Assembly (NCBI GenBank): GCA_038363925.1
Contig: JAQQWL010000002.1
Coordinates: 4,402,001 to 4,466,000, forward strand
Origin: Apiospora phragmitis
Taxonomy: Eukaryota > Ascomycota > Sordariomycetes > Amphisphaeriales > Apiosporaceae
Direction of reading: 5' to 3'
Length of the DNA: 64,000 nucleotides
Below, in pieces: positions 32,771-46,960 of this stretch. How positions within the stretch are numbered: the stretch's first letter is position 1; the number at the start of each line of letters is the position of its first letter. Below the pieces are notes generated by a model. That model was not told the DNA's origin, did no database searches, and worked only from the letters and a program-made list of their open reading frames with translations. The position numbers and the translations under genes were made by a program.

Positions 32771-34615
32771 TTAATTTACCTTCATCTGCTGCTGTTGCAT
32801 GCTGTCGCCAAACCTCCACGTATCTTCCTGCCGAGTCCCGCGCGGCAGCCAAGCAGCATTACTGCTTCCTCTCTGGCGGCTTCCCTGCGGCGGCCCGTCG
32901 CTCTTCTTCGTATCGTCGCCAACGCCGTTGCTCAGCGCCGCATGCCCGTTAGTGTAGGGATACGGGCTGTGTCCATTGGCGATAGCCGCAGGACTCTCAT
33001 ACACCGGGTTCATCCCCTGGTTGGTCGATGACGCCATTCCCACCTTTGTATTAAGAGGCAGGAGGGGCCGGTCCTTCTCGCCGCTTTGGCTCAACAGACG
33101 GGCTCGGCGGTCGGCCTTGTTGCTCTCGCTGGAGCGGTCGTACAAATACAGGCCGAGGAACGTCAAGCCAATGCCAACCGCCTGGAGGTTGGTGGTCGAG
33201 TTGCGGAACCAGATGATGGCCACAACAATGACGAAGACGCGCTTGAGGAGCGAAGCTACCGAGTAAGTCACCGGTGACACAAGTGACAGTAGAAAGAATG
33301 CCAAAATGTTTTGTCCGAAATGGAAGGTCCCGTTGAACAAAAACTCCAGAAACAACCGGCCATGATCCATGCTGTTAGGCCGGTCCGTCAAATCCAAGGC
33401 ACCATCAGCAAAGAAGTCGCCAATCAAACCGGTGCCTTCACTCCAGAACCAGATAGGCATCGTAAGCACAAAGGCCATGCCCGATGAGTAGCAAAGCAGG
33501 TTAAGCTTATCCAGCTTTCGAGATTTTGCCGACTGTCCATCGGCTTCAGCCTTTGAGGCCTCGTTGAAAAGCCTCTTGGAAAAGATGTTCTGTGTCACGA
33601 AAATGATGGTGGCCAGAAATGCGTACAGGAGACCAAGGAGTTCACCGCCGAACTTATGCTTGCCGGAGCAGGCAAGCATGACTCCCATTGTTAACGGGAT
33701 AAGTGAGTAGTATGTTGCCCTGGGGTATCGGATGTCAAAGATGAATCGGTATGCGAAAACCGTGAACAAGGGCGAGAGGCCCTTGACAGTATGTACCAGA
33801 GACACGGGGATTTTGGACGTGGCCGCCGCACTCAACAGGTGGCCACCAATCTGGAAGGCAGCCAAGGGGAGTGTAGTCATGACCACATCGCGCGAGGGTT
33901 GGCGGATCGGATACTTCAAGGCCGGTATCGAGGTGCGCAGCGACGGGAAGACCGAGGCCAGGTAGGACGAGGTAAGACAGTAGAATGCCACCAGGAAGAA
34001 TTGAATGAGCGTCAGGGTCGCCGGCTTGTCGAAAGCGTTCAGTATCGACTTGGAGGAGGTATTCGTCAAGGCGAGGGATGTGTACCACATCACGCATAGG
34101 ATCTGCGACACTCGACGTTAGTGTGCGTGTCTTGTGACTACGAAGCTGGCGTGATGACGTACGATGAGTTTGTAGGAGAGCGGCGCGCGCAGGGCCCCGG
34201 CAAGGTCTTGAGCATTCTGGCTCACGCTCCCGTTCCTATCCCGGATAGTGCGGAAGGCCTCGCTGATGCTCTTCTGCCGCGTCTGTCGTGTCTGGCCCTG
34301 ACCGTATGCGGCGCTGGGAGCTGCTGGTTGCCCCAGCTGCCCCCATTTTATCGATTTGCGAGGCTCCCGCTTGGGCAGCCACCGATCGCCGGAGGGCGGC
34401 TGCACTGTGGTGCCGTTGATGCCGTTCGAGTAGATGTTCAGGCCGGGAATGGGGCTGGCCGACGTGCCTGAGCCGTTGTACATGGGCGAGTCGACGTGGT
34501 CGGGGAACTTCTCGAGTCCGGAATCGTTGTTGGCTTCGGGGCCGGCCGACTTGGCACTGGCGCGCGACACGGATTGGTCCCGAGAAAAGGAGCCGGACGT
34601 GGTAGAGTGAGGCAT
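32771..34615 (-). CDS. Triose-phosphate-translocator-family transporter, Sly41-like
   Basis: Two exons (34615-34163, 34102-32771) flank a 60-base intron (GTACGT...GCAG) joining PLSYKLI to ILCVMWYTSLALTNT. The result is 594 residues with no frame break. A long polar N-terminal extension (~165 residues, Ser/Gly/Pro-rich) precedes about ten hydrophobic segments. These include NTSSKSILNAF, LVHTVKGLSPLFTV, LLGLLYAFLATIIFVTQNI and SPVTYSVASLLKRVFVIVVAI, characteristic of the TPT/nucleotide-sugar transporter branch of the DMT superfamily. Yeast Sly41 is an ER/Golgi member that suppresses Ypt1 loss. The transported molecule is unknown. The C-terminal tail is cytosolic and low-complexity, ending in a Gln run (MQQQQMKVN). 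Confidence 0.85.
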
Positions 34616-35642
34616 GGCGGTAGTCGTAGTCTGGCGAGACTATGATTGTGGGTGGTAACGAGCGACAGAACTTCACAAGGAAATTCAACGGATGGATGAT
34701 TGGATGGCGATTGCGACAAGCCTTCCAAATCCAAAGGGGGGCGCTTTGCTCTTCGTTCACTGCGCCATTTCCCCCAGATATCAGATATATTAAAGCCGAC
34801 GTACCACCTAGTGGAGATGTACTGCCAGGATCGAATTCGTCGCAAATACTGGGACGGCGGCCGATGAGAGTTTGTCTTTGGGTAGGTATGGATGGATTGT
34901 TGGTGGAGATAGTGTAAGGCGAAGGTGGTGCAGTTAAGGTAGGTGAGCGTATCTGGCAAAAAAGGACGACTAATTGCTCCCCACATCCAATTGGACGATC
35001 GAATGGTGGTTCGCTTCGTTCCGGAACACACGAACCCTCCAAACTTCAAGCTTTGATTAGCGGACGCCCTCCTGCCGTATGTACAGTACTACACTTGTCC
35101 CACTACTTGGCCAAGCTCGCAACCTGATTCGCCCAGAAGGAATGGTTGCAATTGAAATCTCGCATCGCCCTGCCTTGCTTCAGCCTCAACTTTTTAGCGC
35201 CATTACCCCCATACCAGGCCCTGCCAAATACTCAAATAATGCCCCTGACTTGCCTGACAGCGCCTGGTTTGCCCATGACTTGGACCCCACCTGCCCAGCG
35301 ATTAGGAGACATTTCGCTATGTATGTGTATAGACAGACTACAGACACAATCAGTATGCGTTCTAGGACCAAGACATGGAATTAAGGTTATGAGGCTGGTT
35401 GATAAGTAATGTTTATTCCTAGCACTAATGCTAACCTGGTATTAAAACAGGTTACAAATTGACTTACTCTATATAATTGTTGATGTGCATCTGCAGTAAA
35501 AGCCTTCCTAGTACTTCTATATCCCTTGAAATGTGAGGGCAAGTCTAATATATAACACTACCATTTGCACCCAAACAGGTATTCATGATCCAAGGTCAAT
35601 AACATAACTTCCATTATCATTTGTCTTTACATATATGATACA
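34616..35642. other. Spacer upstream of the Sly41-like gene
   Basis: This stretch holds the Sly41-like promoter and the 3' region of the DUF6604 gene. Open frames here are shadows without recognisable content. Confidence 0.5.
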
Positions 35643-38365
35643 CTACTTCTTGCAAACACTTTGACCACCTCCAGATGGTATCTCCATCACTGGTGTCTTC
35701 GCTCTTAACGGTCCTCGGCCCGTATCTCTGCGAGCGTTATCTGCAATGCCGCAAGATACAGATAAGGTAGGACTCTTCTTACGCTCTTCAACCCAGTTCT
35801 CGTAGAGCTCGTCTAGCTGGTCGGCCACCCACATGTTTGGATGGCATGCATCTTTGCGGGTTCTCTCAACTATACCCGTAATGCAAGCGTCCCCCAAGCC
35901 TCCCGCGCACAAGCTCTGTATGCTTTTCCAGGCTCTGTTCAGCATATGTGCATCCGTTCTCAGTAAGCCAGCCGGGTCAACGCCCCGACTCCTTGCAAGT
36001 TGCTCGACGTTCGAAGCTTCTTTGAGTATCTCGGCCACTGCCAATGGAGCAATACGGGGCCGTTCCCCAGTTTCGTTGTAAATGTGAGTCGTGACATCGA
36101 CCCAGACTCTTTCACAGCCAATATGCATCTGGTGCCAATCAAGATACAGATCAACGTCCGTTATGAGATAGGATGTCATAGTTTCAAGGAGATTGATCGG
36201 ATCCGCAGCAGCCTGAGACCACGAAGCCATGTTGGACTCGATCTCGTTAGCAGGCAGCCCATTTCGCTGAAGCATCTCCCTGTGGCGTTTTGGATTGTAG
36301 ACAACCGCCATCAGTCTCCGCAGCGAGTCGTCAACGCTGCCCATCGTCTCTCCGCCAGAGCCCAGTCCGTCCAAACATTTAACATGTGGCTAGGATTCAA
36401 TGCCACGCGGATGTTCGATCTGCTGTAGGGAGGCAAGGCTGACCCGCGGCGGTTGCGCGCAAAGTACGTCGGAGATATCCCAAATGCAAGCGAAGCTTTG
36501 GTGAAGGCTTCAGCCATCGTCCTTGGAATCCCTCCAAAGAATAGATAGTCCAAATCCTGATTAACCAGGTATAGCTCCATGTCGGGCCAGACGGGGTCAT
36601 CCGGGTAAAGACGCCGACAGGCTGCGTAGACATGAATCAAAGCACTCAACCCCCACGAGCTTTCTCCAAATCTGATACCTGCACAGTGAAACAGAAAATA
36701 CAGGTGGTATTTAAGGAGACCGCAGCGGAGTGGGTGTCGCCTTAGGAACCAGTTTTCTTCTTGAATGCAATCCATTTTCATGAATTTACTCTTGACAGCT
36801 TCGGGTACTGGCACTTGGCTAACGCGCTGCCGAATATCGTCCTCTAGTACGATCTTCTTGAATTCCCGCTGCCGGATGCTGGTCCAAGTCATAATAGATT
36901 TGTGGTTATCAGCAGTTGTACCGAAAGGGTATGTTTCAAAGTCCGTGACTTCCGGCATGTTGTGTGTATGTGATTGGAGCTCCTCTAATGGCTGCGCCGA
37001 TGACGTGACTCCAAGTATATCTTGCATATCAAGGAGGAGGTGTATCCCAAAAACCGCCCAAATGGGTAGGGTGGATGATTTGAACATCTCGAAGACACCG
37101 CGAGTAATCTCATCATTGGCAAATGAGTTTACGAACTCAATAGCAGTAATCTGAAACCCGGGTAATAACTCTCGTACACGTCGATACGTTTCGTTCTCAG
37201 ATTCACCGTTTGTATATAGCCCATCGTAAGGGGGGACTGCAACCGCATATTCGTTTCGGTGTATCTTTTGACCTTTGAGACTTTGGTCAGAATATGCAAC
37301 CATCTGCTTCACAGCATCGTAGACGGACCACAGATAGAAACTGGCATGCTCGCAGGAAAATCCGAATGTTTTAGTGGAAAGTGAGACGAATTCAAAAGCG
37401 CTCATCTTCTGCAACCTGGAGTCATCACGTTCGTGCTGCACATACATAAGGAGCGCCGGAAGTGTCCATGTTGGAAATTCTGAAGCAGGATACTTTTTGG
37501 GCCGTTCGATGGTCAAATCAAGGGCCCCTTCGGCGCGTCGAGCCAGCTGAATCGTAGTGTTGGTGAGCAACGATGCTAGAGTAAGCTCGCTCTTACCACA
37601 TGCGTACGCTGACCAGATTGCCTTAACATTATCACGAAGCCTTTCTAAGTCACCCAGGAAAGATTGGATGGCAAAAAAGAAATCATCTTCAATGTCTTCT
37701 TCATCCTTCTCAATGGTTGCTGGAGAGACGTCTGGAAGTTTGAAAGCGTCGGGCTCGTGTCTTACATCGGCAATGGTCTCCGCCTGGGCAGATTTGTTAT
37801 TTGCAGCATCCGGATCAGAGCTCGTTGCATCTTGAACGTGAAGTTTGGAGAAGCGGTTCAGGAATGACATGCCACCATCATTTTTGAGGTCCTTTGCACT
37901 AGGTTTGGCTCTCCGGTCGGTCCGCTTCTTGTCTAGTGTTTGGAATGGTCGAAGCGTCTCCCAAGCATCGATGAGGGTGTTGGTGAAATTGGTGTGTCGT
38001 TCATTACTGAGCGAGTCTCCGTGGCGGTGTTGCTCATACCACTCTGTGCAAGCACGTCTTGCGGCGATAGCGCGGTCAAACAGCCGACCCAGCGCCTGGG
38101 GAATCCTTGGTCTCGGTGTGAAGTTGGCTATAGCTCTTGCGGCGCCGACGAACTCCGAGACCTTGATTGTGTATTTTGGCCCTTGTTTTCGAGCCTCCTT
38201 GCGGGCTTTACCTTTGAGTCGGCCTGGAGGCGCAGCGGCGTTCGCGAGCTTGTAACCGCAGTTGGTCGCATTTGCGACAAGCCAACCTGCGATAAACCCT
38301 GTGTCTGCCTTGTACTGTTTATACGTGATGAGAAGCTCCTCAGGAGGAGAGATTTCTGCATCCAT
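35643..38365 (-). CDS. DUF6604-domain fungal protein
   Basis: The frame from ATG 38365 (MDAEISPPEELLITYKQYK) gives about 907 residues after one correction. A missing base near TTT 36378-36380 joins PSHMLK to CLDGLGSGGETMGSVDD. The N-terminal ~250 residues (QYKADTGFIAGWLVANATNCGY...) resemble the fungus-specific domain DUF6604, of unknown function. The remainder is helical with no transmembrane segment or catalytic motif I can name. The open frame continues upstream to 38632, but that extension is basic and low-conservation in appearance, and the DUF begins just after Met 38365. DUF6604 proteins are common accessory genes in ascomycetes, some with ankyrin or other repeats, none seen here. The role is unknown. 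Confidence 0.65.
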
Positions 38366-40835
38366 CGTTGCGATCGGACATCTGGCTGTGAACAGAATAG
38401 CTGCTGCAGAGAAAAACAGCGACGCAACGTGGTGATGGAATACTTGGCAGCGCGTGGGTAGTCTTTGGTGTCCCGGCAACGTGTGAATCCCCGGAGCAGC
38501 AAAGTTGTGGCGAGCTGCTACTGTGGTTCCTACAAGACGCCACAAAGAACAGCTGGGAGACACTTGCCAAATATCGGCTAGGTAGATGGACAGAGAGGAA
38601 TGGTGAAGAAGCAAACTGTTAGAAGCGGACAACAGCTACCAAAGAAGTAGGCATTAAAGTAGGCTGGAGAGGCAACACACCGCCTTACTGCAGTCGGCGA
38701 TTCCTTTCGTGAGACCAAATGTGCGTAGAATGGAACGGCTAAGCTTTTAAGCTTTCTACTCGAGTGCCAATGGATAGCTACGCGTTGCCAATTATCACTT
38801 CCAATTCACTTGATCGACACAATTCATTTAGAGAATAATGACTAACTGTGTTTAAACCATCCTTGTTTCCCCTTACCCCTTTTGTCCTAATATTGATACT
38901 CATGTACACCTACTCCAGGAGCTTTTTCACGTTCCTTTGCATCTCAGTTCTAGGAGTACATTCACCTGCAAATCACCCATCTGAACTGTTGTTGTATAAT
39001 TATTTTGAGAATACCCTACCGAGTATGGAACCACTGTACATCTAAGTACACCAGAGAGACACTTGGAGGCCCCCATCAGATATTTAAAAGATACCATTAA
39101 CAGCAGAGATCAGGACACTCACAATGCACTTGCCTACCACAGTGCTGATTTGTAAACCTCACTATATTCAGCCCGTGTAGCAATATGCACTTGAGAACGA
39201 AAGAACACAGCCCAGACATGCCATCTGTGTTATTCATGTTTTATGAGATATTATGTTAGAAACCAAGGGATCAGCCCTGGTAGACTGCTGTAAGCCAATG
39301 TTGACTTATGTCAGGTGAAAAGACACAACTAAAGGCCTCTTCCCGTTTTGACAGGGGGGTGCTTTTGTCTAGCTGCAAAAATCATCAGCACAGAGACCTG
39401 CTAACTATGGTATATGATCGTTTCCCTGCCTGTTTTCAGTGTGCTTCTCACGCTTCCTGGGGAGGTCTCAGGGATACATTCTGAAGGCGAGCGAGATCTT
39501 AGTAGTCTGAACACCCAACTGATCCATTGTTCGCTATATGTTTTCGTATCTGCCAGGGAGATAACTCTACCTAGTATGGGACCGATCTTTGGGAGTGCTC
39601 GGTGTATAGCTCATTAGGAATGAGCTCCCTTCCCCTCGATGAGATCGCTGGTACTCACTAGAAGACTCGAGGAAGTGTTGCATTGCTTATAAATTCTGTA
39701 TGTACCAATTACAGTTTACAAAGCCATCTAAGTTTGAAACTTACAGTTAATTAAGTAAGCATGTAGAAATGAATAATTAAAGACACACTAGAGGCTGTTA
39801 GTTATATACAGTAGCTGAGTATATCACAGTGACTCTGGGTAATACTGCATATGCATACTATGTGTATTACTATAGGCAGTTCTCGACTAGAGGATGGAAG
39901 GAAGACGTGATCTACCTCAAGTATTGGTCTGTCCATGTTGATTACTAAGAGCTAGTAACATGAGTGTGAGACTACATCAGTTCATCGGTTGCTCTCTCCG
40001 AGAATGCAACGCTTATGGCCAAATCTGATGAATATCCCAGTTCAATGAAACCAGAAACTGCATAGTCGGGCACCTACACGTTTGTCCTGTATAAAATTAT
40101 ATCATAATATTTGCAGGTGTTCTCGGATGAATGGGTAACATGACTTTGGTGCATTGCGTAATAGAAACTGAGAAGTGACCTGCCAAGTTGTCTTCCGTGC
40201 TGGAAACCACTGAAATCATAGAGAGTTGTGAAGGTAATGCACAGTTGGATAATCAAACTGATGTTCAAAGCATCTATGGACATGCGTATGGTAGGGCTGA
40301 TCTGCGGTGGTGTCTGGAGAATAGCATCCATGGGTGCTCTTGAAGCATTGATGATGAATCTTTGGGTGAAGTTCCCAAGTTGATTATGTCATTCACCCTT
40401 CCTCGGACCAAATTTGTTGAAAAAAGAAAAGAAAAAGGCAAGTCCACAGTGGGCCGGCACAAAGAAAAAGGTTCCTTCCCCAAGCTGTGCTTCTTCCGTT
40501 CCGATTTTGGCCGGGGCGCACTGGTCTGGTGGTGAGCCTGGTTGAGAGCATTGAGCAATTGACCTTTGGATCGGTTTAAGCGACGTATGCAGCAAAACAA
40601 GAGGAAGTTCGGGCCACCCTGTTTAATCCGATCACGTGCAGGCACTAGAGTGTTTTTGAGGCAAGCTGGGTGAAGAGAAAGTGGAGCTCCCTCTGCTTCG
40701 GCAACTTCTCTGGTGCTGTTGAGGTTTTTCATAGCAACCAGATCTCACTTTCTCCCGATTCTCCCTTCCCTCCTCCCAAGCTTCATCACCACCTCCACTC
40801 CCATCCTTTCAATTCGCGTCTTGTCATCTCTCAAG
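38366..40835. other. AT-rich spacer before ATP2
   Basis: From about 38800 to 40300 the sequence is AT-rich with only short open frames and no recognisable protein. The last ~150 bases before 40836 are CT-rich, the usual leader context of a highly expressed fungal gene (ATP synthase beta). Confidence 0.55.
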
Positions 40836-42771
<1,936 letters not shown>

Positions 42772-43930
42772 TCGGTTCTTTAAAGGTCGAGCGAGGTGCA
42801 GGCTGTTAATAGAGCGTCGCTACTAGGGAGGCGAAAAAGGTGGTGGCCTGTGTATATCTAGACAAGGAGAGTTGTGTGGTTGGGCGTGATACCTAGCTCA
42901 ATCGAGTTCCTTTTGTAAGCTGTATACCATGAATCCACCATAATTCCCGCGTTGATAATACTGTGCGGCTTAAATGGGGGTCCTCCTGCAGTTCCCTGAC
43001 ATGGCATAGCTTCGGATGAGTAACGTTTTAATTCTACCAACCCTCTCTTTGTCGGGTGACGAGGAAATAACTATGATAACCATCTTGCTTCGAGTCACAT
43101 TCCAACATCATGGAAACTATACATTAAGATTCAGATACCAACCGGGGGTTGATAGGGATTAAATCTTGTCATGTCGTAGCAGGCAAAAATAACCGATATC
43201 AGGAAGGTGTATCATGCCATGGCCACATATTATGTCTGTCGTGGTGGTCTTTTGCTGCTGTCCCATGGATTCTCCCATAGCCAACGGTTCAGGATCAAGA
43301 TATGAAAGTCTCTTTACCTTTGAGCTCTGTCCACATTACTGTTTTACGAGATGCACTGTATGTATGGCATCTGCTCGAAATTGTATCACTCTATGAGTAC
43401 AAACAAAGACGAGTGTTACTACTAGAAAAGTATCTCGTGAGCTAGGTGCGGGACTTCCCCTATTTAACCCTGCCCCACATGTGGGACTATAATTTGCTGC
43501 CGTATTCGTTTTATTAATTCTTCCTACTTTAAGATGATGATTGCTTACTTCTAATATTGAAGTACTGTTAGTGCAATGCAAAGTAGCTGTCAGGGGGGGG
43601 TATAGGACTGCGTGTTCTACATAATCATTTTATCTACTTTCGAAATCTCAGGAGACATCATGACACCTTGTTGTTCATCGAACTGACCATACCTGAGCTT
43701 AACAGGGTTATCTTAAGGGATATGCATCAAGACCAAATTCCATCGAAATAAATAGCAGCAGATATTATTGGGACAAACTTGACATCTGGCATACACGGTC
43801 CTCTTCTAACTCCGAGCCAAATCCGCCATCCTGGCCTAGTGCGTATCCAATCTTGCTGTTATACGATCTATTCTAGCCATCTATAAAGCGGCTTGGTGGC
43901 ATGAAAAACGACTGCGACACATCAGTACCA
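42772..43930. other. Spacer between ATP2 and cyclase (convergent)
   Basis: It holds the 3' ends of two convergent genes. It is AT-rich from about 43050. No gene or repeat is seen. Confidence 0.5.
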
Positions 43931-45214
43931 TCAGAAGATGGCAATCGCCCCCGGCGGGCTCCCCACGCCCCCTCGCACATTCAGAGGTGCACTCGTGACA
44001 AAGAACGTCCAGTGGCCCAAGTCCTCGCAGATCCCGCCGAGCCGCTCGAGGTCCCAGAGCTCGCCGATGGGCGTGCCCCAGAAGACGAGCAGCCACTCGT
44101 GCAGCGACCAGACGTTCGCCGGGTCGCGCGGCAGGGCCTCGAACCCGATCGTGTCGCCGCCCACGGCCGCCAAGTGGTGGCCGTAGAGCCACCGGACCGT
44201 CGCCTCGCACGGCTCGACCCCGATGGAGGTGGCGCCCTGCGTGCCGGCTTGACACTCGGCTTCCGGGGACGCGTTGTGGCGTTTGATGTAGCCCGAGCGG
44301 ACGAGCAGGATGTCGCCTTGCTTTATGGTGGTGCCTTGATCGGCGAGGGCGGCTTCTAGCTCTTGGACTGTGATGCGGTAGGAGGACCAGGGGTTTGGTA
44401 GCTCCTGGCCGATTTTGTCCCAGTAGCGAACCTGAAAACGGGACGAAGAAGCCCTCCGGGTCAGCTAGATGGTTCTGCTAATTCACATTATCCAACCATT
44501 AGGGGTTGACCCACCATGTCGATTAAGACTCCGCGGCCCACGATGCCACCGCGATCACAGAAGTCTAGTGTACCTGTCAGTCGAACCAAATCTAAAGAGT
44601 TGGAACATATCAGTCCATACTGTGCAGTCCGTTCGTTATTGACTTCTTGGCCTCCTCGAAAGTTAACCCGTTATAATAGAGTTGTTTCTTTTGGTAGGCA
44701 TACTATGCAAAGCACCATGTTAAACATGAACACTATTCTAGTACCTGGGATTCTGAAGAGGTAAAAAGGGGGCTAGGGTGGGTGGTTGACTTACGTGCTT
44801 GAGGCTATCCCACTGCGAACCCCCTTGCGTGTTAAACTCCAACTCGTCGTCGAGGGCGTACTCCTTCAGCGACACGTAGTTGTCCAGGAGGCGATGCTTC
44901 AGGGGCACGCGCGCAAACCCGGGGTGCTTGATGGACTCGAGTGGCCAGTCCAGCTGGACGTGCTGACCGGTCTGGATCTCGCGGCTCGCCTCTTTTACCA
45001 CGTCTGGCGTCAGGAGGTTTACGGCTGAGGGAGGGAAGGACAAGTACTTTAGTTAAATGAGGAATTCCAATATTGATAGATGGTAGATATGTGTGCATAT
45101 TACTTACATCCAACCTCATCCTTCACACCGTCTTTATCGTAAAATCCCCAGAGGCACCCTTGGGTGTGTCGGGACCGCTGGCAGGTCGTCGAAGTCGGGG
45201 AAGACGTAGCTCAT
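43931..45214 (-). CDS. Cyclase-family protein (putative kynurenine-formamidase-like hydrolase)
   Basis: Five exons (45214-45108, 45024-44795, 44702-44621, 44564-44515, 44431-43931) join in frame to about 322 residues. The exon-1 fragment (FDDLPAV ... WGFYDKDGVKDEVG), then SVNLLTPDVVKEA, YYNGLTFEEA, GGIVGRGVLIDMVRYW, QGDILLVRSGYIKR, and AVGGDTIGFEALP plus HEWLLVFWGTPIGE match the cyclase/formamidase family (PF04199). In these proteins a His/Asp-rich site hydrolyses amide or cyclic substrates; the substrate here is unknown. An extra base near GGG 45162-45164 in exon 1 is required to read the N-terminus through. No adjacent genes suggest a pathway. It is probably cytosolic; no signal peptide is seen. 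Confidence 0.75.
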
Positions 45215-46399
45215 GGCTCCTTTCTAGTGTAAACAATGTACACCGTTGGTAAGAAAAAGAAAGAAGAAATAAGCTTAAAAAATAGTGCACGGATCGAGCC
45301 TTCATTTGTTCTACCCCAAACAAGGTACACTTTCGGAGGGACGTGGGCGCCCCGGATTTGGACAGTGGAGTTGTTGAGTTGAGATGCGGGGGAAGTAATT
45401 ATGGCCTGTCATTATGTATGGGGCTCTGGTTCCAAACCTCCCTCACCACAGGATCGTACCAAGGAAGCGGCATTGTGTTAGATTGGTCCGATACGGATCA
45501 TAAGGACGGATCTATCGGTCTGGTCCGCACCGACGTCGCCGGTGTATTCCCCCGAAGTTGACCGGTATACAAGACCAGGGAGGAGCCGTTCGCTGTGAGC
45601 CGGAGTTCCCAGCTCCTGGACTCGCGATATTCAAGACCGCCTCAATACTCCTAACAGCCTTTGCGGGGTATCGATGCTTTAAATCATAGAATGGAAAGAG
45701 AAAGGCCAATCAATCAGGGGGGAAACGGAGCCCCTTAAGACCATGATCGGAATGAGCTGAATGTTGGGGAACTTGATGAGTTACCCTCTACAGTTGATAT
45801 CCAGAGCTTCACATACCTCCTATTGCATACAAATATAGTTTAAGGTAACGTTGCCACTGAATCGTTTACCTATTCAACTAGTTTGAACTATGATTGGGGA
45901 AAACGGCTTTCTAGTCGTGGATAGCTTGTTTTCTAGTAACGTTGGATGATACTTTCAGACCTTATCCTGATGCAAGACGAAGCACTCCTCTCCCGTTTCC
46001 TCGTTGAGCCCTAATCTTTAACGATAATAACCCTCTTCGATCTTTGTCTCATCCGTGGGGTCTCTATCAGACACGATCGCGTTATGTTTAGCATTCTTCA
46101 AGCCAAGCATGGCGCCATTGATGAAAGCTTCCGCCCTCGCGTCATCGCCTTTCCGGCCCACGCGAAGTTTCAGTACTTGGAATGCCAACACTACGGATCC
46201 GGCAATATGGGAGGGTGGACTTCTATGCTCTGCGGACTGACAAAGATGCCTCTGTGCTCACATTCATCTTGTTGCCTTGACATCCGGTATCGCGCTTCCA
46301 AGCTCGACTTCATCGGGACTTCGGTCCCATGATGGTGAGCGGAAGTACGTTCTTCGCACATAACCCATATCGATCAAGTTTTAGAGTCATGGGTGCTGT
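45215..46399. other. Spacer between cyclase and the S8 relic
   Basis: This holds the cyclase promoter and DNA leading into the subtilisin relic. Short frames only. The stretch 46084-46332 may be a diverged upstream part of the relic, but I cannot match it confidently. Confidence 0.4.
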
Positions 46400-46960
46400 T
46401 GTGGTTCACAGTCTGAACATGGAATTTGTCCTCATCGTCGTGGGTTTTGGGTAAGGCTGTAAGAATGGCAGTCATGCCTTACTCACCCATCTACATGTAG
46501 CAGCTTCAGGCTACACTGCTCGTTATATCACAGGCGTCGTCGTATCCAGTGGCTGAACACGAGGCTGCTCCCCTATCATAAGAGCGATTCGCAATGCGCG
46601 AGACAATAGCGTGCTGATATTCGCGGCGGCCGGTAATGAGGGAGGGAACCCGGAACCAGGCAACCTATTGACCCGCCGCGCTGCACACCGACACTCTGCG
46701 AATCAGCGCCATGCCCGACCCTCGCGTGTCGGCTCCGACATGGGATCGGCGACCGAACCTGTGCTCTTGGAGAGTGAGTCCCTTCATGTACGCTGAATGC
46801 TAAGAGGGAGCCGGTTCAGGGGACCTCGTTTGCGGACCCCATTGCCGCAGCCACCGCGGCTATTGTCATTGGCTTTATCGATAGTATACAGGATTTGAAA
46901 GGCCCTGCTAGCTCTCTACAAGAAGACTTTGCGGAGCTGGTCCCCCGGACCAGGATTTTG
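46400..46960 (+). pseudogene. Decayed subtilisin-like (peptidase S8) relic
   Basis: Fragments of an S8 protease domain lie in different frames with stops between them. At 46581 onward the plus strand reads RAIRNARDNSVLIFAAAGNEGG, which matches the oxyanion-hole Asn region. At 46819 onward it reads GTSFADPIAAATAAIVIGFID, which keeps the catalytic-Ser block, though the usual GTSxATP is GTSFADP here. A weaker match (WxVDIISMSxGF-like) lies near 46420. Multiple frame changes and intervening stops make this different from the single-base breaks elsewhere in the window. It is most likely a real pseudogene of a secreted or NLR-linked subtilisin. The true extent is uncertain. Confidence 0.55.

Noticed and set aside
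38366..38632. Upstream extension of the DUF6604 frame to 38632
   Set aside because: The extra residues look like non-coding translation and the domain begins just after Met 38365.
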